6,392 nucleotides of DNA from JAICTV01 sp034666045 (GTDB lineage: Bacteria > Planctomycetota > Phycisphaerae > Tepidisphaerales > Tepidisphaeraceae). A model generated the notes under the pieces. It ran no database searches. It was not told the DNA's origin and was given only the letters and a program-made list of their open reading frames with translations. The DNA is taken from assembly GCA_034666045.1 (NCBI GenBank), contig JAXDMN010000436.1, positions 1 to 6,392 on the forward strand, written 5' to 3'. The position numbers were made by a program, and so were the translations under genes. Positions 1 to 6,392 of the stretch are shown here, one piece after another (within the stretch, counting starts at the first letter, position 1; each line of letters opens with the position of its first letter).

Positions 1-1672
<1,672 letters not shown>

Positions 1673-1691
1673 CCCGCGAGAGAGGCTTAGG

Positions 1692-2078
1692 ATGGCAAAA
1701 ATCAACTGGACGCAAGGGATGCGGCGGCGAGTGTACAGTCAGTTGCTCAACCAGTTCGGACCGCACGCGACTTGGGGTAAGCACGACTACCCCAACGGTC
1801 GCGAGCCGGAATACCGAGACGCCCTTCGCGCTCTTGCTGTTGAATTCGGACACGACGCTCCGAAATGGGAAGCGGTGCGGCAACAGGTTCGGTTTGGCAT
1901 CACTCAGCAGGGCGTCATCCGCTACACGAACCACTTTCGATCTTTGATACTCAATAAGGCCGCAGCGCTTGAGGAAGGATTTATCGCAGGACGTGACTTG
2001 CCCTCCCGTGCCGAGTTTGACCGCGCTGGCGAGGAAGGCGGAGACGAAGAGGAGCAAGTGGACGCCATTCAGGGATGA
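1692..2078 (+). CDS. Hypothetical protein, 128 aa, embedded in the chaperonin cluster
   Basis: I do not recognise this protein. It begins MAKINWTQGMRRRVYSQLL and has a good Shine-Dalgarno (AGAGG at 1681-1685, 6 bases before ATG), which supports the start. It looks soluble: no signal peptide, no membrane segment, no cysteine. It has a basic N-terminal stretch (RRR at 11-13), probable helices around residues 42-52 and 57-67, and a very acidic C-terminus (EEGGDEEE, about 113-120). No catalytic motif is evident. Base composition is visibly lower in GC: hand counts give about 58% for 1741-1980, against 73% for one sampled 60-base row of groEL1. It also uses codons such as ATA, CGA and TCT that are rare next door, which hints at later acquisition. 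Its stop overlaps the next start (ATGA), so the pair is probably translationally coupled. The position suggests co-expression with chaperonins; the function is unknown. Confidence 0.72.
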   Translation: MAKINWTQGMRRRVYSQLLNQFGPHATWGKHDYPNGREPEYRDALRALAVEFGHDAPKWEAVRQQVRFGITQQGVIRYTNHFRSLILNKAAALEEGFIAGRDLPSRAEFDRAGEEGGDEEEQVDAIQG

Positions 2079-2482
2079 CGCAGAACGCGAACAGCTCGAT
2101 CAAGATCGCCGGCACCGCGCCGGTGTTGTTGGTGGAGGATGTGGCGCACTCGGTGGCGTATTACTGCGTGATCCTTGGCTTCAAAGTCGAGTTCACGCAG
2201 AACGAAAAGTACATGGGCGTGTTCCGCGATGGCGTGCACGTTCACCTGGCGGCGGCGAACGGTGCGCCGTTGCACTCGAACCGCGTGGCGTGGACGGAAA
2301 CGGACACGTTCAGGCCGGCGGATGTGAACTTCTTCGTCAGCGACGTGGACGCGCTGTATGCGGAGTTCAAAGCGAAAGGCGCGACGATCGACGCGCCGCC
2401 GATCAATCAGGCGTACGGCGTGCGCGATTTTCAGGTGACGGACCTGAACGGATACATGCTGAGGTTTAACCAGATTTTGTAG
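2075..2482 (+). CDS. VOC superfamily protein (glyoxalase/bleomycin-resistance fold), 135 aa
   Basis: Small cytoplasmic protein with the paired beta-alpha-beta-beta-beta layout of the vicinal oxygen chelate superfamily. The first module is APVLLVEDVAHSVAYYCVIL-GF (15-36) leading to GVHVHLA (53-59). The second is DVNFFVSDVDALYAEFKAKG (83-102), ending in GVRDFQVTDLNGYMLRF (115-131), the signature C-terminal strand pair. The length is normal for a single-domain member. Positions that usually hold metal ligands seem not to be His/Glu: no His near residue 16, Val84/Asn85 at the start of module two, and Arg130 where a Glu often sits. This fits the bleomycin-resistance-like binding branch better than a metal-dependent glyoxalase, but the substrate is unknown. 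The ATG overlaps the previous stop (ATGA) and the nearest AGGAG is 20 bases upstream, so translation probably depends on coupling. Fold call strong, function open. Confidence 0.88.
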   Translation: MTQNANSSIKIAGTAPVLLVEDVAHSVAYYCVILGFKVEFTQNEKYMGVFRDGVHVHLAAANGAPLHSNRVAWTETDTFRPADVNFFVSDVDALYAEFKAKGATIDAPPINQAYGVRDFQVTDLNGYMLRFNQIL

Positions 2483-2499
2483 GGTGGGCACCGCCCACC
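2483..2499. repeat. REP-like perfect palindrome directly after the VOC stop codon
   Basis: GGTGGGC-ACC-GCCCACC makes a perfect 7-bp GC-rich stem with a 3-base loop, starting at the base after the TAG stop. No T-run follows (next is AATTTGAG), so it is not a standard intrinsic terminator. From memory, very similar TAGGGTGGGC...GCCCACC elements recur after genes in planctomycetes and some other bacteria. It may stabilise the upstream mRNA end or tune read-through into groES. Confidence 0.75.
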
Positions 2500-2530
2500 A
2501 ATTTGAGAACCGAAAAACGAGGACGGAACA

Positions 2531-2818
2531 ATGAAACTTCGACCCCTTCAAGACCGCGTGATCGTCAAGCAATCGGAAGCGGAAGAGAAAACCAAGAGCG
2601 GCATCCTGCTGCCGGACACGGCCAAGGAAAAGCCGACCAAGGGCAAGGTGACCGCCGTCGGTCCCGGGAAGCTCGATGACAAAGGCAAGCCGATGGAGCT
2701 GGGCGTGCGCGTCGGCGACACGGTCTACTACGGCAAGTACAGCGGCACCGACGTGGAGATCGACGGGCAGAAGCTCGTGATCCTGCGCGAAGGCGATGTG
2801 CTCGGCATCCTTGAATAA
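2531..2818 (+). CDS. groES: 10 kDa co-chaperonin GroES
   Basis: Lid of the GroEL folding chamber: a seven-membered dome that caps the ATP-bound ring and encloses the substrate in the cytoplasm. At 95 aa it is the usual family length. It has the N-terminal signature KLRPLQDRVIVK (2-13). The mobile loop spans about residues 16-34, with the hydrophobic tripeptide Ile25-Leu26-Leu27 that docks into the GroEL apical groove (IVL in E. coli). The core VTAVGPGK (40-47), VGDTVYYGKYSGTDVEIDG (61-79) and C-terminal ILREGDVLGILE follow. The start is supported by AGGA at 2520-2523, 7 bases before ATG. The gene lies between two groEL genes rather than in the common groES-groEL order. A long inverted repeat separates it from groEL2, which could allow different expression of the two. 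No CIRCE operator is visible in the 48-base gap upstream. Confidence 0.98.
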   Translation: MKLRPLQDRVIVKQSEAEEKTKSGILLPDTAKEKPTKGKVTAVGPGKLDDKGKPMELGVRVGDTVYYGKYSGTDVEIDGQKLVILREGDVLGILE

Positions 2819-2827
2819 AGAAGATGA

Positions 2828-2905
2828 AACCACAGATGAACACGGATGAACACAGATTCCGAACTCTGGTTCTTCATCCGTGTGCATCTGTGTTTATCTG
2901 TGGTT
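2828..2905. repeat. Long imperfect inverted repeat with 10-base internal periodicity, between groES and groEL2
   Basis: The left arm (2828-2857, starting AACCACAGATGAACACGGAT) and right arm (2876-2905, ending TTTATCTGTGGTT) match at 26 of 30 positions. Two of the four differences would form G-U pairs in RNA. The 18-base centre holds a further small stem, GAAC-TCTG-GTTC (2861-2872). Each arm is about three copies of a 10-base unit (CACAGATGAA, CACGGATGAA, CACAGATTCC). Transcribed, it would form a long hairpin ending 23 bases before the groEL2 ATG. From memory, ATCTGTGTTCATCTGTGGTT-type elements are widespread between genes in many environmental bacteria. No T-run follows, so termination is unlikely. 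Confidence 0.85.
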
Positions 2906-2928
2906 CCAACTGATCTGGAGAAGAAACA

Positions 2929-4554
2929 ATGGCAGCGAAACAGATGAAATTTGATACGGACGCGCGAGCGGAGATCGCCGCCGGGTTGTCACAGCTTGCC
3001 CGCGCCGTCAAGGCGACGCTCGGGCCGCGCGGACGCAACGTCATCCTGCAGAAGTCGTTCGGTTCGCCGCGGATCACCAAGGACGGCGTCACCGTCTCAA
3101 AGGAGATCGAGCTGCCGCAGCCGTTCGAGAACATGGGGGCGAAGCTCGTCAACATGGTCGCGTCCAAGACCGGCGACGTCGCCGGCGACGGCACGACGAC
3201 TGCCACCGTCCTCGCCGAGGCGATCTTCAACGAAGGTCTCAAGTACGTCACCGCCGGCGTGAATCCGGTGCAGATCCAGCGCGGGATCATGAAGGCGGCC
3301 GAGGTTGCGACCGACGCGATCCAGGCGATCTCCAAGCCGGTCAAGGGCAAGGAAGATTATCGCAAGGTCGCGACGATCTCCGCGAATGGCGATGAGCACA
3401 TCGGTCAGCTCATGGCCGACGCGATGGAGAAGGTCGGCAAGGAAGGCGTCATCACCATCGAGGAAGGCAAGAGCCTCGAGACCGAGCTCGATTACACGGA
3501 AGGCATGCAGTTCGACAAGGGCTACCTGTCGCCGTACTTCCTGACGAATCCGACGACGCTCGAAGCGATTCTCGAGAACGCGTACGTGCTGCTGCACGAG
3601 AAGAAAATCTCGAATCTCGGCGAGTTGCTGCCGCTCCTGAACAAGGTCGTCGCCGGTGGTCGGCCGCTGCTGATCATCGCCGAAGACATCGAGTCCGAAG
3701 CGCTGGCGGCGCTGGTCGTGAACAAGCTTCGCGGCGTGCTGAATGTGTGCGCGGTGAAGGCACCCGGTTTCGGCGATCGCCGCAAGGCGATGATGGGCGA
3801 TCTCGCGGTCGTCACCGGCGGGAAATTCATCAGCGAAGACCTCGGGCTCAAGCTCGAGAATGTCGAGCTCGATGACCTCGGCAGCGCCAAGCGCGTCGTC
3901 GTCGACAAGGACAACACGCTGATCGTCGAGGGCGGCGGCTCGAAGAAGGAGATCCAGGCCCGCTCCGAGCAGATCCGCCTGCAAATCGAGAAGACGACCA
4001 GCGACTACGACAAGGAAAAGCTCCAGGAACGCCTGGCGAAGTTGACCGGCGGCGTCGCGGTGATTCGCGTCGGCGCGACGACCGAAACCGAGATGAAGGA
4101 ACGCAAGGACCTCGTCGACGACGCGCTGCACGCGACGCGCGCGGCGGCGCAGGAAGGCATCGTCCCGGGCGGCGGCGTCGCGTTCCTCCGCGCCATCGAA
4201 GCGGTCGAGAACGCCAAGCGGCAGGCGAAGAATGACGAGAAGCTCGGCTTCGACATTCTCGCCCAGGCGCTCCGCGCGCCGACGCGCCAGATCGTCGACA
4301 ACGCCGGCGACGACGGCGAAGTCGTCGTCAGCCAGATCCTCGAGAACAAGAACACGTCCTTCGGCTACAACGCTGCGACGGGCGAGTTCGGCGACATGTT
4401 CAAGCTCGGCATCATCGACCCGGCGAAGGTCGCCAAGACCGCGCTGCAGAACGCAGCCAGCGCGATCGGCTTGGCACTGACGACCGACGTGCTGCTGACG
4501 GAACTGAAGGAAAAGGACGGCGAATCGACGCCGGTCGCGGGCGCGATCGCGTAG
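2929..4554 (+). CDS. groEL2: 60 kDa chaperonin GroEL, paralogue 2
   Basis: Full-length group I chaperonin, 541 aa (E. coli 548), partner of the GroES encoded just upstream. The start is clear: MAAKQMKFDTDAR matches the family N-terminus and GGAG (2917-2920) lies 8 bases before ATG. It aligns to E. coli numbering without shift to at least residue 398: D52 (TKDG), D87 (AGDGTTT) and D398 (DDALHATRAA) are all present, so it should hydrolyse ATP. The apical binding face is conventional: Y199, Y203, F204, L234, L237. The equatorial RQIVDNAGDD motif keeps an Arg and an acidic residue at the positions of the E. coli R452-E461 inter-ring salt bridge. The C-terminus is unusual: TELKEKDGESTPVAGAIA with no Gly-Gly-Met tail, unlike GroEL1. 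It is probably last in the operon, since a strong terminator begins 28 bases after the stop. I infer that this is the general-purpose chaperonin of the pair. Confidence 0.98.
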   Translation: MAAKQMKFDTDARAEIAAGLSQLARAVKATLGPRGRNVILQKSFGSPRITKDGVTVSKEIELPQPFENMGAKLVNMVASKTGDVAGDGTTTATVLAEAIFNEGLKYVTAGVNPVQIQRGIMKAAEVATDAIQAISKPVKGKEDYRKVATISANGDEHIGQLMADAMEKVGKEGVITIEEGKSLETELDYTEGMQFDKGYLSPYFLTNPTTLEAILENAYVLLHEKKISNLGELLPLLNKVVAGGRPLLIIAEDIESEALAALVVNKLRGVLNVCAVKAPGFGDRRKAMMGDLAVVTGGKFISEDLGLKLENVELDDLGSAKRVVVDKDNTLIVEGGGSKKEIQARSEQIRLQIEKTTSDYDKEKLQERLAKLTGGVAVIRVGATTETEMKERKDLVDDALHATRAAAQEGIVPGGGVAFLRAIEAVENAKRQAKNDEKLGFDILAQALRAPTRQIVDNAGDDGEVVVSQILENKNTSFGYNAATGEFGDMFKLGIIDPAKVAKTALQNAASAIGLALTTDVLLTELKEKDGESTPVAGAIA

Positions 4555-4582
4555 TCGCTGGCGAAAGTCGGAACCAAACCAT

Positions 4583-4625
4583 GCGGGGACGGCGCGGCGC
4601 ACCCGTGCCGTCCTCGCGTTTTTTT
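4583..4625 (+). terminator. Strong intrinsic terminator after groEL2
   Basis: GCGGGGACGGCGCGG (4583-4597) pairs with CCGTGCCGTCCTCGC (4603-4617). This gives a 15-bp GC-rich stem with two G-U pairs and a 5-base loop (CGCAC), followed by seven Ts (4619-4625). This is the classic Rho-independent form and marks the end of the chaperonin transcription unit. Confidence 0.93.
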
Positions 4626-4648
4626 GTGTGTCAGCGGAAAGGTGACGG

Positions 4649-6392
4649 ATGTCCGATGTCCGCATCGCAATCATCACCTTCTGCATCGCCCTCGCCGTGG
4701 GTTTCGGCCGCGCGCGGGCTGAGGATGTCGATGCAGCGCACGCGCGCATTGCCACCGCACATCTCAAGCTTGATTATGACCTCACGAAGGGCCGATTTGA
4801 TCTGACGACCAGCCGCGGCGAACCGGTATTGCGGCGGGCGCGCGATCTTGTGGAGGAGCGCGGGTCGGCCACCAGTTCTGCCGAGGATCGTTGCGTCCGG
4901 AAAATCGTTCACCGCGGCGAGCGCGAGCTTCGCGTGCTGTCACACGATCCGTCGAGCGGACTGGATTTCGAAACGCGCATCGATCTGCTTCCCGATCGCG
5001 CGGCGGCGCTGGTCGAGCTGGTCATCACCAACAAATCGCCCAAGCCGACGAAAATCGCCTTGGCGGAACCGGTTCATGTTGCGATCAACGAGGGCGGCGG
5101 CTGCTTCTTCGACGCGTCGCGCGTGCTCACCAACGGTTACATCTACTACGACTCCGGTCGGCTCGAAGCATTTGATGCGGCGGCAAAGACGAAGATCGAC
5201 AGCTTCTGGAACGCGGCCTTTTGTTCCGGCCAAGTCGGCTCCGGGCAGGGGCGGCGGGGGCTGATCGTCGGATTCGTGGACGGCGATCGCGCGGAAGGTC
5301 GCGTGCGGGCTAGCCGCGACCATAACGATCTCTCGAAGCCGGCGGGCACTGAGTTCAACCTCGCCGCTCGCGCGCTGTTCCATCCGAATTTCGTCCTGCC
5401 GCACGGCGGGTCGGTGCGGACCGGGCGGGTGCTGCTCGAGCTGAGCGATGACCCGCACGCGGCGCTGGAGCATTACGCTGATCTGTGCGCCGAGCGCCGG
5501 CAGGCGAAGCTGAACCCCGTCATCAACGGCTGGTGCTCCTGGTTCGTCTACTACGGCGGCGTCAGCGAGGCGGAGGTTCTCAAGAACGCGCAGTTCATCG
5601 CGAAGGAGCTCAAGCCGTACGGCATGGAATGGATCCAGATCGACGACGGCTTCTATCGCGCGTTCGGCGATTGGGAGGGCAACGAACGCTTTCCCAACGG
5701 CATGAAGCACACGGCCGACGAGATCCGCAAGCTCGGCCTCAAGCCGGGACTGTGGATCGCGCCGTATTGCATCAGCGAACAGAGCGAGATCGCGACGAAG
5801 CACCCGGAGTGGCTGGTGCAGGATCCGAATGGCGGGCCGCAGAAGATCGAGCAGGCGCATCTGGCGCAGGCGAAGTACATCCTCGACGTGACGCACCCGG
5901 CTGCGCAGCAGTGGCTCTCGCAACAGTTCAAGACGATCGCCCAGGACTGGGGATATCGTTTCATCAAGACGGATTTCGTCGAGTGGACGCTGCTCGCCGC
6001 GGGGCAATTTCACGATCCGACCGTCACCAAATCGCAGGCGTATCGCCTGGGTGATCAACTGATGCGCGACGCGATGGGCCCGGATGCGCACTTCCTCGAT
6101 TGCGGTCCCGGCAATGAAGTGGTGGGGCTCATCGACAGCATGCGCATCGGCCTTGATCGTCCGGATGACCTGCCGAAGTTTCAGCTTTGGGAGCAATACG
6201 CCGGCCACGCCAACAGCACCATTCCGTCGGTCGCGAAACGGTACTACTTTCACAACCGCACGTGGATCAACGACCCGGATCATCTGCGCACGAAGCGACT
6301 GACGATCCCGCAGGCGCAGGCGGCAGCGACGATCGTCGCGCTGTCCGGCGGCACGACGATCTCCGGCGATAAGCTCTATGAGCTGGATCGTG
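4649..6392 (+). CDS. Exported alpha-galactosidase-like glycoside hydrolase (GH36/melibiase type), 3' end outside the window
   Basis: Predicted secreted retaining alpha-galactosidase or related alpha-glycosidase acting outside the cytoplasm on alpha-linked galactosides. The frame is open from ATG 4649 to the right edge (581 codons); no stop is seen, so the C-terminus is missing. An in-frame stop at 4643-4645 makes this the first usable ATG; AGGTGA lies close upstream. Residues 1-24 look like a Sec signal peptide (hydrophobic IAIITFCIALAVGFG, then RARA before EDVD). About 25-280 would be the N-terminal beta-rich domain. The barrel shows GWCSW (294-298), IQIDDGF (330-335 region, D332-D333) and LGLKPGLWIAPY (362-373). 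It also shows FIKTDF with Asp442 as likely nucleophile, CGPG, and MRIGLD with Asp503 as likely acid/base; the 61-residue spacing suits clan GH-D. No promoter is evident in the 23 bases after the terminator. Family is confident, exact sugar is not; other GH36-like activities are possible. Confidence 0.88.
   Translation, partial: MSDVRIAIITFCIALAVGFGRARAEDVDAAHARIATAHLKLDYDLTKGRFDLTTSRGEPVLRRARDLVEERGSATSSAEDRCVRKIVHRGERELRVLSHDPSSGLDFETRIDLLPDRAAALVELVITNKSPKPTKIALAEPVHVAINEGGGCFFDASRVLTNGYIYYDSGRLEAFDAAAKTKIDSFWNAAFCSGQVGSGQGRRGLIVGFVDGDRAEGRVRASRDHNDLSKPAGTEFNLAARALFHPNFVLPHGGSVRTGRVLLELSDDPHAALEHYADLCAERRQAKLNPVINGWCSWFVYYGGVSEAEVLKNAQFIAKELKPYGMEWIQIDDGFYRAFGDWEGNERFPNGMKHTADEIRKLGLKPGLWIAPYCISEQSEIATKHPEWLVQDPNGGPQKIEQAHLAQAKYILDVTHPAAQQWLSQQFKTIAQDWGYRFIKTDFVEWTLLAAGQFHDPTVTKSQAYRLGDQLMRDAMGPDAHFLDCGPGNEVVGLIDSMRIGLDRPDDLPKFQLWEQYAGHANSTIPSVAKRYYFHNRTWINDPDHLRTKRLTIPQAQAAATIVALSGGTTISGDKLYELDR

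Noticed and set aside
1969..2469. 166-aa + strand frame overlapping the hypothetical and VOC genes
   Set aside because: It is out of frame with the clearly conserved VOC protein and is rich in Arg/Gly with no domain signal.
2483..2530. Palindrome as a terminator, or a CIRCE heat-shock operator, before groES
   Set aside because: There is no T-run after the stem, and no TTAGCACTC/GAGTGCTAA halves are present here or elsewhere between the genes.
2069..2887. 272-aa open frame on the - strand across VOC, the palindrome and groES
   Set aside because: It is antisense to two recognised genes. Its N-terminus (ICVHPCSSVV) is merely translation of the intergenic repeat.
4649..4720. Lipoprotein signal on the glycosidase (Cys12)
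   Set aside because: Cys12 sits in the middle of the hydrophobic stretch without a lipobox. A Sec-type cleavage after ARA fits better.
3097..4767. 556-aa open frame on the - strand opposite groEL2
   Set aside because: It is a shadow of the GC-rich groEL2 codons. It is dominated by Arg/Asp/Leu runs, runs through the terminator, and matches no family.
4940..6283. 447-aa open frame on the - strand
   Set aside because: It lies opposite the GH36 gene, whose + frame carries the catalytic motifs. The reverse frame is a composition artefact.

Overview
The window comes from a GC-rich bacterium. It holds a chaperonin locus followed by the start of a secreted glycoside hydrolase gene, all on the + strand. 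Two chaperonin genes flanking groES, REP-like palindromes between genes, and a secreted GH36-type enzyme suggest Planctomycetota or a related environmental phylum. That placement is an inference from gene style only; no marker gene in the window settles it.

Layout: (1) a groEL (called groEL1 here) whose first five or so codons lie upstream of the window, ending in a His-rich stretch and a Gly-Gly-Met tail; (2) a 128-aa protein I do not recognise, lower in GC than its neighbours; (3) a VOC (glyoxalase/bleomycin-resistance fold) protein overlapping it by 4 bases (ATGA); (4) a short perfect palindrome directly after the VOC stop; (5) groES; (6) a long imperfect inverted repeat with 10-base internal periodicity, filling most of the groES-groEL2 gap; (7) a second full-length groEL (groEL2) without the Gly-Met tail; (8) a strong intrinsic terminator; (9) 23 bases later, a gene open at the right edge for an exported alpha-galactosidase-like (GH36/melibiase, clan GH-D) enzyme.

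The five genes from groEL1 to groEL2 have short gaps or overlap and share one strand. No terminator is visible between them and a clear one follows groEL2, so they probably form one transcription unit. Its promoter would be upstream of the window. GroES is the lid for the GroEL ring, and both paralogues keep the three ATPase aspartates, so both look active. They differ at the apical binding face, at the inter-ring contact and at the C-terminus. This suggests GroEL2 is the conventional housekeeping partner and GroEL1 is specialised. The glycosidase looks like a separate unit for extracytoplasmic sugar breakdown.

No gene-free stretch exceeds about 110 bases. I saw no tRNA, rRNA, CRISPR, insertion sequence or CIRCE operator. 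The best candidates for something undescribed are the unrecognised protein plus VOC protein embedded in a groEL-groES-groEL cluster, and the divergent GroEL1.
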